Source: SKVR01 sp037441525 (lineage in GTDB: Bacteria > Bacteroidota > Bacteroidia > Bacteroidales > UBA7960). Taken from it: a stretch of 14,326 bases of DNA. Both the position numbers and the translations under genes were made by a program. Positions 1-7,456 of the stretch are shown here, one piece after another. The DNA lies in contig JBBISA010000074.1 in the NCBI GenBank assembly GCA_037441525.1, positions 1 through 14,326 on the forward strand. The letters are read 5' to 3'. Every line of letters starts with the position of its first letter. Position 1 is the stretch's first letter. The notes beneath the pieces were generated by a model. That model searched no databases. It was not told the DNA's origin and saw only the letters and a list, made by a program, of their open reading frames with translations.

Positions 1-26
1 GCAGCATTATCTAATTGCATTTATGA

Positions 27-308
27 GTGTTTACACAATCTTTTTTATACTACCGGAATGAATATGATATTACCAATGAAACCGGCTTTTCGGCAATTCC
101 TACCGGGTTATTTACTCAACCTGCCCCAGGTGGTTATGAAACATTTCCGGTGGGTGTAAGAGAATTAGATCAAACCGCTTATTATATTACATCAACTGAG
201 GCTGATAATAACAGGGTTTGGATCCGTCATATTAGTTCACCATATTTTATTTTCCGCCAAAGATTACCTGTTACATGGGGCTTTGCGGTAAGGTGTGTGA
301 AAGATTGA
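27..308 (+). pseudogene. C-terminal remnant of a FISUMP-domain protein
   Basis: The 93-residue reading frame matches the C-terminal half of the Fibrobacter succinogenes major paralogous (FISUMP) domain: a TNETGFSAIPTG segment, then a STEADNNRVWIR segment (usually WSSTE..AW.R) and the typical end GFAVRCVKD. The family domain is roughly twice this length and usually sits in secreted or surface lipoproteins of Bacteroidota and Fibrobacteres; its biochemical role is unknown. The frame begins with GTG directly after an in-frame TGA at 24-26, and further stops lie upstream in the same frame, so the N-terminal half and signal peptide are not readable here. Either a frameshift or nonsense change broke the gene, or this is a leftover from recombination between paralogues. 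The window edge prevents deciding. Domain assignment is fairly sure; functional status is not. Confidence 0.6.
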
Positions 309-454
309 GTGCTGATTTAGACTTTACTATTTTTCAATGGCGCTATTTCAGGTAAGTCTTTTGTGAATTGTTAGCCTGAAAAATTTGGAGTTTTAGAAAC
401 CATGGTTATTTCAATAAAACCTAAAGTTTTATTTGCACTTTTTTATGATGTAAC

Positions 455-685
455 CTAAATCTTCTCCATTTCCGATACACTTAGCCCGGTAATGTTTCGG
501 ATATCTTGGTTTGACAAGCCCATCTCTTTGAGCTTTCTGGCTATTTCAGTCTGTTTTCTTTTTTCACCTTCTATTAAGCCTTTTTCTCTCCCTTCTTCTC
601 TCCCTTCTTCTCTCCCTTCTTCTCTCGCAGTATCAAGGGAATTTTTCAGGTCGCGGTAGTATTTAAGGCTTTCTTCGTATTGCAT
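455..685 (-). other. Possible internal start for a C-terminal small Rpn protein (gene within gene)
   Basis: An in-frame ATG at 685 (the Met of DEYMQYEESL) has an AGGA seven bases upstream. That is a better Shine-Dalgarno than the start of the full-length gene has. Translation from it would give a 76-residue protein made of the repeat tail and the terminal helical domain, without the nuclease core. In E. coli, short intragenic Rpn products of this kind are known to antagonise the full-length nuclease. No internal TAnnTTTG promoter was found, so this is a hypothesis. Confidence 0.3.
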
Positions 686-1351
686 ATATTCATCCTGATT
701 AAATTTTGCAATTTCAGCTTTTTCGAAAAGTTTAAGAAAGATACTCTCCCTTAATTTTTCTGGCACCCTGTCGAGTTTATGCAGGTTTTTGAGTACAAAT
801 AACCATTTGTCAAAGCGGTTCTCCAATTCATCAATACCCTTGTTGAAACGGGGCATAGCTAAATAAATAAACGTGAGCTTGTCATAAAATACCTTGTTGG
901 TTTCTATGTCGCTGAGTTTAACATTATACCTGAATTTATCTGGCTCTGCTTCATCTTCATCAAAAACAAAATCGAGAATGGCTACCAAATAAACCTTTTG
1001 CAATTCAAAATTCCATTCGGTTCCTTTTACTGCCTGCTCTCTGATTGGGAAAGTTGAGTAATACAGGGTGCGATCCTTGAAATATTTTTGCTTGGTTTTT
1101 TGTAGTTCTACAATGAATTTTTCTCCCCTTTCATTGGTGCAATACAGGTCAAATACGGCTTTTCTATCGAGCCCGGTATGGCCTAACAGTTCATTTTTAA
1201 GGTAAGTTAATTCAACAATTTCACCCTGTTCTTCCCTTAAAAGTTCATTCAGGAAATCGAGTAAAAGATCTTTGCTGGGCTCCTCGCCAAATAACCTTTT
1301 AAAACCATAATCGGTAAAGGGGTTGATATATTTTTCGCGAAAAACTTCCAT
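455..1351 (-). CDS. Rpn family recombination-promoting nuclease / putative transposase (PD-(D/E)XK)
   Basis: This 298-residue protein has the Rpn/PDDEXK_2 hallmark start (INPFTDYGFKRLFG, about residues 9-22). A PD-(D/E)XK-type core follows, with Asp68 in VFDLYC and the E82-L-Q84 motif in FIVELQ. The tail carries repeated REEG units (about 242-258) and the common family ending KEMGLSNQDIRNITGLS. Rpn proteins are DNA endonucleases that stimulate RecA-independent recombination, and some act in phage defence. The frame also runs up to a TTG at 1372, but that codon lies inside a TAnnTTTG promoter box (1370-1377), so the ATG at 1351 is the better start. The gene follows a strong terminator and is probably transcribed alone. 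Family call is firm; actual activity is not shown by sequence. Confidence 0.88.
   Translation of the reverse strand: MEVFREKYINPFTDYGFKRLFGEEPSKDLLLDFLNELLREEQGEIVELTYLKNELLGHTGLDRKAVFDLYCTNERGEKFIVELQKTKQKYFKDRTLYYSTFPIREQAVKGTEWNFELQKVYLVAILDFVFDEDEAEPDKFRYNVKLSDIETNKVFYDKLTFIYLAMPRFNKGIDELENRFDKWLFVLKNLHKLDRVPEKLRESIFLKLFEKAEIAKFNQDEYMQYEESLKYYRDLKNSLDTAREEGREEGREEGREKGLIEGEKRKQTEIARKLKEMGLSNQDIRNITGLSVSEMEKI
584..626 (-). repeat. 12-bp tandem repeat inside the rpn gene
   Basis: The plus-strand unit ttctctcccttc occurs three times perfectly (584-595, 596-607, 608-619) with a fourth partial copy to 626. On the coding strand it encodes Arg-Glu-Glu-Gly repeats. Because the unit is a multiple of three, copy-number change by slippage would lengthen or shorten the tail without a frameshift. 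Confidence 0.9.
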
Positions 1352-1369
1352 TGTTGATTGATTTACAGG

Positions 1370-1377
1370 CAAAGATA
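1370..1377 (-). promoter_or_regulatory. Bacteroidota -7 promoter box for rpn
   Basis: The minus strand reads TATCTTTG, a perfect TAnnTTTG. A TTTG lies 18 bases upstream in the terminator loop and could serve as the -33 element. The transcript would begin about 13-16 bases before the ATG at 1351. The box contains the TTG that would otherwise be taken as the start codon. Confidence 0.6.
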
Positions 1378-1380
1378 ATG

Positions 1381-1410
1381 AAAAAGCAGCGCTTTCAAAC
1401 GCTGCTTTTT
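1381..1410 (-). terminator. Rho-independent terminator (symmetrical hairpin)
   Basis: AAAAAGCAGCG at 1381-1391 and CGCTGCTTTTT at 1400-1410 form a perfect 11-bp stem around an 8-base loop. It ends with a T run on both strands, so it could work in both directions. It lies 17 bases after the stop codon of the cytochrome-SUMF1 gene, whose transcript it should end. Confidence 0.88.
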
Positions 1411-1427
1411 CTATCCTGGAACAAATT

Positions 1428-2969
1428 CTAGTTTACAAAGAGTTCTTTATCAGGCTCGCACACTACCCTGAAACCGATGCCCCGCATATCGGAGTACCAC
1501 CACAGGCTTCGTGGTTGCTGCGGGTCGGTTTTAAACCATGCTTCGGTATCGGTTTTAGCCCTTGCTGCTGAGCGCAGTTCACCGGCTTTTGATTCGAAAC
1601 TGCCACCCCTGATAACCCGCTCAGTACCATGTTCAGGGCCTTTGGGGTTTGTTACATGACTATCGGTTTGTCTATAGGCATCGGGAGCATACCAATCGGA
1701 GCAATACTCAAATACGTTACCCAACATGTTTTTCAATCCGAAGGGGTTTGCCCTTACTGAGCCTGGCTCCATAGTGCGACCCAATGAGTTTTCGGCGTAC
1801 ACAACATAGGAGTTGATGGTGGTGGTGTCGGCGCCAAAGAACCAGCCTCTCAGCCCGGCACCGGCAAATCGTTTTGGATCTCCTTCGAAGAAGTAAGGTG
1901 TTGGGGTACCTGCGCGGGCTGCGTATTCCCATTCGGCTTCGGTTGGGAGACGATATTTTTTTCCGGTTTTTTGCGACAGCCACTGGCAGAATACCTCTGC
2001 TGCGTAAGGTGTCATGGTAATAGCAGGTCGCTCGCCACCGCCCCATCCCTGTTCAGGAATGCCAAAGGGTGGGGTAGGGCCGCTTAAGGCATCGGGCATT
2101 GATGCGTTGTGCGCCATTACTATGTTGGGTGCTATGCGGCCTTCCGACATGGTTTCACGATAAAATGCCCAGTAGGCATCCCAGGTAACTTCTACCTCGG
2201 CCATAAAGAATGGTGAGAGTGTAACTTCTCTTACCGGCCCTTCGTCGGCATTGCGCAGGGGTTCTGAATCGGGGCTTCCCATTTTGAAAGTGCCGCCAGG
2301 TATAGCAACCATATTAAATGAAACCGGGGTATTGGGTACTTTCTCAGTAAAGTTTTCGAAACGTGTTACAGTTGTTGCATCGGCAAATATCTCCCGTTTG
2401 CCATCGCCTGTGGCTGGAAGCCCGGTCATTCGCTCGTGCTTGAAATTGGGGTTGTAGTGGCCGGCATCGAGATGGCAGTTAAGGCAATTGAGATTAAGCC
2501 GTTTTGAATTCTGCTCATAATGAAGGTGGGCTTTTTCGCCATCGGGCGATAAGCCGCGGGGAAACAACTCCTGGTGGCAGGTTTTGCACGATTCTTCATA
2601 GGTGTGTTTCACTGCTGCGGTAAGGGTACGTTTGGCATCCCAATTTATTTTATCGGTATCCTTAAAAATCATGGCATACACATCGCGGGCGCCGGTATTT
2701 GCTTTGGCTGTGAGATTATGAAGGGTTCCGGGTGGAGGCAGGTGGCACTGTACGCAGTGCACCACAATGCCCGATTTATTGTCGTAGTGGGTAGATAATT
2801 TCCAGGCATCTTCGGCATGGGGGTGCACGTGGCAACTCATACAAAACTCGTCGGTTGAGGTGTACTTATAAACCCTTACTGACAAAACCACAGAGGCTGA
2901 TCCCAGCAGGAAAGCAAAAATTACCCAGAATTTAAACGGAAGGGGTTTAATGCGCAAACGTAATCTCAT
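1428..2969 (-). CDS. Membrane-anchored NapC/NirT-type tetraheme cytochrome c fused to a SUMF1/FGE-like domain
   Basis: The 513-residue protein has a short basic N-terminus and one membrane anchor (about 13-32). Four CxxCH heme sites follow (43-47, 72-76, 128-132, 162-166) in a layout like NapC/NirT/NrfH, which take electrons from quinol on the periplasmic side. From about residue 215 to 505 it is a formylglycine-generating-enzyme (SUMF1/EgtB/PvdO) domain: IPGGTFKMGSPDSE, YRLPTEAEWEYAARAG, NMLGNVFEYCSDWY, RVIRGGSF and GIGFRVVCE. The two catalytic cysteines of true FGE, expected after the GGSF motif, are replaced by Ser460 and Leu465. A sulfatase-activating role is therefore unlikely, and no sulfatase is visible nearby. 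The domain may bind a ligand or partner in the periplasm, as in other Cys-less SUMF1 proteins such as GldK/GldJ. It is followed by a strong terminator. The domain calls are firm; the role of the fusion is unknown. Confidence 0.9.
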   Translation of the reverse strand: MRLRLRIKPLPFKFWVIFAFLLGSASVVLSVRVYKYTSTDEFCMSCHVHPHAEDAWKLSTHYDNKSGIVVHCVQCHLPPPGTLHNLTAKANTGARDVYAMIFKDTDKINWDAKRTLTAAVKHTYEESCKTCHQELFPRGLSPDGEKAHLHYEQNSKRLNLNCLNCHLDAGHYNPNFKHERMTGLPATGDGKREIFADATTVTRFENFTEKVPNTPVSFNMVAIPGGTFKMGSPDSEPLRNADEGPVREVTLSPFFMAEVEVTWDAYWAFYRETMSEGRIAPNIVMAHNASMPDALSGPTPPFGIPEQGWGGGERPAITMTPYAAEVFCQWLSQKTGKKYRLPTEAEWEYAARAGTPTPYFFEGDPKRFAGAGLRGWFFGADTTTINSYVVYAENSLGRTMEPGSVRANPFGLKNMLGNVFEYCSDWYAPDAYRQTDSHVTNPKGPEHGTERVIRGGSFESKAGELRSAARAKTDTEAWFKTDPQQPRSLWWYSDMRGIGFRVVCEPDKELFVN

Positions 2970-3015
2970 TGAAGTAGATATATTAGTGGTGTTTATTGGG
3001 ATTGAAAAACAAAAG

Positions 3016-3070
3016 CATCCTCCCCTATTCTAAAGCATGTTCTCAATGATCGGTTAAACAGGGAAGGATG
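3016..3070 (-). terminator. Candidate Rho-independent terminator after the first Gfo/Idh/MocA gene
   Basis: On the minus strand CATCCTTCCC (3070-3061) can pair with GGGGAGGATG (3025-3016) over 10 positions with one G-U pair. The sequence CTTTTGTTTTT follows directly. The loop is long (35 bases), which lowers confidence. If real, it separates the oxidoreductase transcript from the cytochrome-SUMF1 gene 115 bases away. Confidence 0.45.
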
Positions 3071-3084
3071 AGATGAAGGTTTTT

Positions 3085-4422
3085 TTACCAGGCGGCTCTC
3101 GGATCCTGGCCTGGCCGTGGTGCTACCCCTTCCTGGTAAAACGGAAGATCAACCATGGCATACTCGGTTGGACCATAATACAGGTCGGAAGCCATTATTT
3201 CGTCCCAGGTAATTTGTTTGCCACTGTAGGCGGCTTCGCGGCCCATAATGGCTACCATGGTTGAGTTGGCAACGTCTTCGAGTTGATTAATCTTTTTGTT
3301 GGTACGGATGGCTTCAACAAGGTGTATATGCTCCTGCACATAAGGATTTTTGAAGGGATTCGTTTCGTAATCGTATTTCCATATCACTTCACCTTCAAAG
3401 TTTTCAATACGTATGTTATTGCCTTGCAAATAGCAAACCCCCTTGGTGCCCATTACTGATTCGGAAACGTTGTTATCGCAGCCGTCTATCTGGCGCGCGG
3501 TAGCAAGCATACGTTTGTTTTTGGGGTAGGTGTAATCAACACTGAAAAAATCGAAAATATCGCCTGTAAGTCTGCGTGCCCTGCCACCATAGCCGGTTGC
3601 CGAGGTGGGAATCATACCGGTAAACCAGGTTGCAATATCAATGTTATGGATTCCCTGATCGAGAAAATGGTCGCCGCTGAGCCATTTTATATTGAACCAA
3701 TTGCGGATGTTGTATTCCATATCGCTTTCGCCGGCACGTTTGGCACGGTTCCACCAGGCTCCCTGGTTCCAGTGGGCTGTGGCAGAGAGCACATCTCCAA
3801 TGGCGCCATTACGAATCTGGAGGTAGGCTTCCCAGTAATCGCGCTGATGGCGGCGTTGATTGCCGGTAACCACGCAAAGGCCGGCCCTGTCGGCATGACG
3901 GGCAGCTACAAGCACCGTGCGTATCCCTACTGGGTCAACAGCGGCTGGTTTTTCCATAAATACATGCTTGTTGGCTGCAATGGCAGCTTTAAGTTGTTCG
4001 GGGTGAAAATGGGTAGGGGTGCAAATGAGGGCAACATCAATGTCGAGTTCAAGCACCTTCTTGTATGCATCGAACCCGATAAAACACATATTGTCATCAA
4101 TCTGATTGTTCTTTTCTGAGGCAAGCCTTTCGCGGCACCTTTGCAATCTGTCATTAAATACATCGGCAAGGGCAACAATAGAAAGGCCATTGCCGGCATC
4201 AATAAAATTGAAGGCAGCACCTGTTCCCCGGTCGCCACACCCAATAAGGGCTGCTTTAAGGGGTTTGCCATCGGGGGCAATTTCGGCAAACGAAGGCATT
4301 CCAAGTTCGCCGGGAGTAATTTGCTTACCTGAGCGGCTGCATGCTGCCACAAATGCGCCCATTCCAAGGGTTAACCCTGTTCCGATAAGGGCTGAATTGG
4401 TTAAAAAATCCCGTCTTTTCAT
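3085..4422 (-). CDS. Tat-exported lipoprotein Gfo/Idh/MocA family oxidoreductase
   Basis: The 445-residue protein starts with a twin-arginine signal (KRRDFL, residues 2-7), a hydrophobic stretch and a lipobox-like VAAC with Cys28. It is predicted to be exported folded and then lipid-anchored. The mature part has the Rossmann nucleotide motif GCGDRG (61-66), the family EKP motif (157-159) and DQGIHNIDIATW with the likely catalytic His259. Members are NAD(P)-dependent dehydrogenases or reductases acting on sugars, inositols and related compounds; exported members are thought to carry a tightly bound cofactor, as in Zymomonas glucose-fructose oxidoreductase. The intact EKP motif argues against the GH109 glycosidase subgroup. 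A promoter box lies 69 bases upstream. The substrate cannot be read from sequence. Family and export calls are confident. Confidence 0.9.
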   Translation of the reverse strand: MKRRDFLTNSALIGTGLTLGMGAFVAACSRSGKQITPGELGMPSFAEIAPDGKPLKAALIGCGDRGTGAAFNFIDAGNGLSIVALADVFNDRLQRCRERLASEKNNQIDDNMCFIGFDAYKKVLELDIDVALICTPTHFHPEQLKAAIAANKHVFMEKPAAVDPVGIRTVLVAARHADRAGLCVVTGNQRRHQRDYWEAYLQIRNGAIGDVLSATAHWNQGAWWNRAKRAGESDMEYNIRNWFNIKWLSGDHFLDQGIHNIDIATWFTGMIPTSATGYGGRARRLTGDIFDFFSVDYTYPKNKRMLATARQIDGCDNNVSESVMGTKGVCYLQGNNIRIENFEGEVIWKYDYETNPFKNPYVQEHIHLVEAIRTNKKINQLEDVANSTMVAIMGREAAYSGKQITWDEIMASDLYYGPTEYAMVDLPFYQEGVAPRPGQDPRAAW

Positions 4423-4490
4423 TGAGTATTTGATTAGAATAATTGGTAGGTTGGTTAAAGGGTATTTAGTACCTTAACTTTAAGGCCGGC

Positions 4491-4498
4491 CAAATATA
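4491..4498 (-). promoter_or_regulatory. Bacteroidota -7 promoter box for the first Gfo/Idh/MocA gene
   Basis: The minus strand reads TATATTTG, a perfect TAnnTTTG, 69 bases before the ATG at 4422. No clear TTTG is seen at the usual upstream distance, so the -33 element is weak or absent. Confidence 0.5.
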
Positions 4499-4650
4499 GG
4501 ATTTTTTTAGCATTCGTTTGGAGTTGGAATGTATTTAAACGGGGGGTAATTTCCTTTATTTTGCCCGTTTGACTATTCACAAAACTTACCCATTAGATAG
4601 GGTTATACCTTCTAATCACGATAATCTTGCAAAAGAAAATGAATTGGCTA

Positions 4651-4686
4651 ATCAGGATAAATATTTAGCAGGTTGTTTTTCCTGAT
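4651..4686 (-). terminator. Weak hairpin at the end of the ABC-F gene
   Basis: ATCAGGA (4651-4657) and TCCTGAT (4680-4686) form a 7-bp stem that overlaps the stop codon of the ABC-F gene. The loop is 22 bases and no T run follows on the minus strand, so it is at best a weak terminator or a 3' stabilising structure. Confidence 0.25.
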
Positions 4687-6302
4687 CAATCAAAATAAAG
4701 CTTATTTCTTTGCTCCTTTAGGTTGTTATCATTGATGTATTCATCGTAGTCCATCTGCTTGTCTATCATTCCATTGGGGCCAATTTCAATAATGCGGTTA
4801 CAAACGGTCTGGATAAATTTCTGGTCGTGCGATGACATCAGGATGTTTCCTTTAAACTTGATAAGGGTGTTATTGAATGCCTGAATGGATTCCAGGTCGA
4901 GGTGGTTGGTGGGATTGTCGAGAAGCATTACGTTGGCATTGCGCACCATCATTCGGGCAATCATGCAGCGCACCTTTTCACCTCCCGAAAGCACGTTGGC
5001 CTTTTTGTAAATTTCTTCACCCGAAAACAGCATTTTCCCCAGAAACCCCCGCAGGTAGAGCTCTGTGGTGTCCTGGGTATATTGTGCAAGCCATTCAACC
5101 AGGGTAAGGTCATTGTTGAAAAGGTGATCATATTCAAGTGGCAGGTAAGCTTTGAGAATAGTCTGGCCCCAGGTAAATGTGCCGCTATCGGCCTGGTCAT
5201 GCCCTTTCAGTATCTTAAACAGTGCAGTCATGGCACGGGTATCTCTTGAAAGGAAGGTTACCTTGTCGCCTTTTTGAAGGGTAAAGCTCAGATCATTGAA
5301 AAGAAGTTTTCCGTGGATGCTTTTTTGTAATTTGGTTACTTCAAGGATGTGGTTGCCGGGCTCGCGTTCCGGGGTGAAAATTATGCCCGGATATTTTCGG
5401 GTTGATGGTTTTATTTCTTCAATATTCAACTTTTCAATCATCTTTTTACGACTGGTAGTCTGTTTCGATTTTGATGCATTGGCGCTGAAGCGTGAAATAA
5501 ACTCCTGCAACTCCTTTTTACGTTCTTCTGCCTTTTTGTTGTGGGCCATTTGCTGCCTAAGGGCCAGCTGGCTCGATTCGTACCAGAAGGTGTAGTTTCC
5601 GGCAAACATCTGGATTTTATTAAAGTCAATATCAACAATATGGGTGCAGATGGAATCAAGAAAGTGCCGGTCGTGCGACACCACCAGAACAGTATTTTCA
5701 AAATTGGCAAGAAAGTTTTCCAACCAGTTTACAGTATCAAGGTCGAGATCGTTGGTGGGTTCATCGAGTAGCAAATTGTCGGGCTTGCCAAAAAGGGCCT
5801 GTGCCAGCAAAACCTTCACTTTTTCCTTCCCTTCAAGTTCACTCATCAGTTTCTGGTGCAGGCTTTCCTTAATTCCCAGGCCACTGAGCAGATTGGCAGC
5901 ATCACTTTCGGCATTCCATCCGTCCATATCGGCAAACTTTGCTTCAAGGTCCGATGCCCTAAGTCCATCTTTTTCTGTAAAATCAGCTTTGGAGTAGATC
6001 ATGTTTTTTTCATTCATCACTTCCCAAAGGTGGGTGTGTCCCATTAGAACTGTATCGAGTACAGTACAATCGTTGTATTGCGAATGGTTTTGCCGCAGTA
6101 CCGAAAGACGCTCACCTGCTCCAGGGCTCACGTGGCCTCTGGTATATTCTATATCGCCACTTAGCATTTTAAGAAAGGTTGATTTGCCGGCACCATTGGC
6201 GCCTATTATGCCATAGCAATTGCCTGGTGTGAACTTCATGTTTACATCCTGAAACAAAACACGCTTGCCGAATTGAATACCCAGCTCAGAAACAGTAATC
6301 AT
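4686..6302 (-). CDS. ABC-F family ATPase, YbiT-like
   Basis: The 538-residue soluble protein has two ABC domains and no membrane segment, as expected of ABC-F proteins, which bind the ribosome and influence translation. Domain 1 has Walker A GANGAGKST (34-42), a weak signature region (SELEGKEK, 154-161), Walker B LLLDEPTND (177-185) and the switch His210. A charged linker (about 245-300) contains SKSKQTTSRKK. Domain 2 has a clear LSGGE (438-442) and His492, but the Walker A region reads FLSRDTRAMTALF (350-362) without GxxxxGKS/T. Its Walker B has Asn463 in place of the catalytic Glu (LLDNPTNHLD). From memory of related Bacteroidota proteins, the altered Walker A is typical of this subgroup rather than decay. 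Length is close to YbiT (about 530). It has its own promoter; antibiotic resistance is not implied. Confidence 0.93.
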   Translation of the reverse strand: MITVSELGIQFGKRVLFQDVNMKFTPGNCYGIIGANGAGKSTFLKMLSGDIEYTRGHVSPGAGERLSVLRQNHSQYNDCTVLDTVLMGHTHLWEVMNEKNMIYSKADFTEKDGLRASDLEAKFADMDGWNAESDAANLLSGLGIKESLHQKLMSELEGKEKVKVLLAQALFGKPDNLLLDEPTNDLDLDTVNWLENFLANFENTVLVVSHDRHFLDSICTHIVDIDFNKIQMFAGNYTFWYESSQLALRQQMAHNKKAEERKKELQEFISRFSANASKSKQTTSRKKMIEKLNIEEIKPSTRKYPGIIFTPEREPGNHILEVTKLQKSIHGKLLFNDLSFTLQKGDKVTFLSRDTRAMTALFKILKGHDQADSGTFTWGQTILKAYLPLEYDHLFNNDLTLVEWLAQYTQDTTELYLRGFLGKMLFSGEEIYKKANVLSGGEKVRCMIARMMVRNANVMLLDNPTNHLDLESIQAFNNTLIKFKGNILMSSHDQKFIQTVCNRIIEIGPNGMIDKQMDYDEYINDNNLKEQRNKLYFD

Positions 6303-6350
6303 ATAAAATCAATGGGATTATTTGATAAAAAATACATTTGAAAGGAGTTG

Positions 6351-6381
6351 CAAAGGTACACTTTATAGGCGGGACACCAAA
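6351..6381 (-). promoter_or_regulatory. Bacteroidota promoter of the ABC-F gene (-33 TTTG and -7 TACCTTTG)
   Basis: On the minus strand a TTTG (6381-6378) is followed after exactly 19 bases by TACCTTTG (6358-6351). This matches the Bacteroidota consensus TTTG / TAnnTTTG in both elements and in spacing. The leader to the ATG at 6302 would be about 45 bases. It is the best promoter match noticed in the window. Confidence 0.75.
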
Positions 6382-6438
6382 GGATAACGGCCCAGACAAT
6401 TTTCTTAATAAAGATGTTGCGTGGCATCAAAGACTGTT

Positions 6439-7206
6439 TTACACCCCCGTTTTACGGTTCCACAGTACAATATGTTCTCGTGAGCAGTACCTTACATTTT
6501 CTTTTACGGCCATTTCTACAGCCAAATTTCGGTTTTCATTAAGTTCAACCCTGTCGCAACCCAGCGGCATCAGAATTATCTGATGTCGTTGTATAAGTCC
6601 TGGATTGAGAAAAAATTCTTCAATCTCATCCCAGTCCTTTTCTCTGGCCATTACAAACTTAAACCATGCATTGGGCAGGGATGATAAATATTTAATGATT
6701 TCGGGTTTATAGCGAAGGTTATCCGGATTGCCGCTGTGCCAAAGCTTGGGGCTGTTGTTCCATATATCAATAAGTTGCACAAATTCAGGGTCGGGCATGA
6801 GTGTGCATTCATTTTCTATTTCAATAAATGGCTTAAATCCGTAACGTTTCACAAACGCGTGCAGAAAAAGTGTAAGCCCTATTTGTTGTTTCACAGGGCT
6901 GCCTCCGGTAAGCACCATGTGCTGACCACCCCTGAGTTTTTCGATGATGGATGTGGCGTCCATTATCACGAAAAGTTCATCAAAAGAGTAGGGATTACCA
7001 GCACGCCAAACCGCTTTGGTATCGCACCACCAGCAGTCGAGGGTGCAATGTTGCATACGCAGAAAAGCCGCCGGATGCCCGAGGTTTATCCCCTCACCCT
7101 GAATTGTATCGTAGAAGAACTCCGCAATTTCGAGATAGGGCTCAGCTTGGGGAATGGGTTTTTTGGTGGCAGGATTGGAAGCTATGATGGTTTTTATAAA
7201 AAGCAT
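6439..7206 (-). CDS. queE: 7-carboxy-7-deazaguanine synthase QueE (radical SAM)
   Basis: QueE converts 6-carboxy-5,6,7,8-tetrahydropterin to 7-carboxy-7-deazaguanine on the way to preQ0 and queuosine, in the cytoplasm. The 255-residue protein shows DTIQGEGINLGHPAAFLR (33-50), then CTLDCWWCDT with the [4Fe-4S] cysteines Cys54, Cys58 and Cys61 (CX3CX2C). The short length and the GEG..G.PA.F.R lead-in are characteristic of QueE. The usual radical-SAM GGEP motif reads GGSP (101-104), a mild deviation. The frame could extend to a TTG at 7230, but the ATG at 7206 is preferred. Its partners queC, queD and queF are not in the window. It is divergent from the antiporter gene; no promoter box was found for it. 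Confidence 0.88.
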   Translation of the reverse strand: MLFIKTIIASNPATKKPIPQAEPYLEIAEFFYDTIQGEGINLGHPAAFLRMQHCTLDCWWCDTKAVWRAGNPYSFDELFVIMDATSIIEKLRGGQHMVLTGGSPVKQQIGLTLFLHAFVKRYGFKPFIEIENECTLMPDPEFVQLIDIWNNSPKLWHSGNPDNLRYKPEIIKYLSSLPNAWFKFVMAREKDWDEIEEFFLNPGLIQRHQIILMPLGCDRVELNENRNLAVEMAVKENVRYCSREHIVLWNRKTGV

Positions 7207-7374
7207 GATGGTGTATCTTGATGCAGCCAATTTAAGAAAATAGTGAATAGCCTGGTGCAGCAGGGCTTAATTATTCGTTTCGGGCCTCAGAAACAGGTTC
7301 AGATTGTGATTTTGACAGACTCATAATGTTGCATCTGATAAAACACTAAAGCAAAAAAATTCATCAATTCCACC

Positions 7375-7382
7375 TATCTTTG
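7375..7382 (+). promoter_or_regulatory. Distal Bacteroidota -7 promoter box upstream of the antiporter
   Basis: TATCTTTG followed by C is a perfect TAnnTTTG. It lies 107 bases before the ATG at 7489. No consensus TTTG is seen upstream. With the box at 7457 it would form a tandem promoter pair with a long and a short leader. Confidence 0.45.
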
Positions 7383-7456
7383 CCAGGATTTTTGTTATTG
7401 CAAGGAGTAATAAGCCTGATCAAAATACAACAATTTAAACAATTTACCAAGTTAAT

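Noticed and set aside
584..626. Phase-variation switch by frameshift in rpn
   Set aside because: The repeat unit is 12 bases, so copy changes keep the frame; only length variation is possible.
1428..2969. Sulfatase-maturing formylglycine-generating enzyme
   Set aside because: Both catalytic cysteine positions after GGSF are non-cysteine and no sulfatase gene lies in the window.
3646..4119. 157-residue plus-strand ORF
   Set aside because: It lies wholly antisense to the well-supported Gfo/Idh/MocA gene and shows no domain.
3085..4422. GH109-type NAD-dependent glycosidase
   Set aside because: The protein has the intact EKP motif of dehydrogenases; the GH109 enzymes I recall have a different sequence at this position.
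4686..6302. Decay of the second ABC domain of the ABC-F protein
   Set aside because: The signature LSGGE and switch His are intact, and the altered Walker A appears, from memory, to be shared by related Bacteroidota proteins, so it is likely a family trait.
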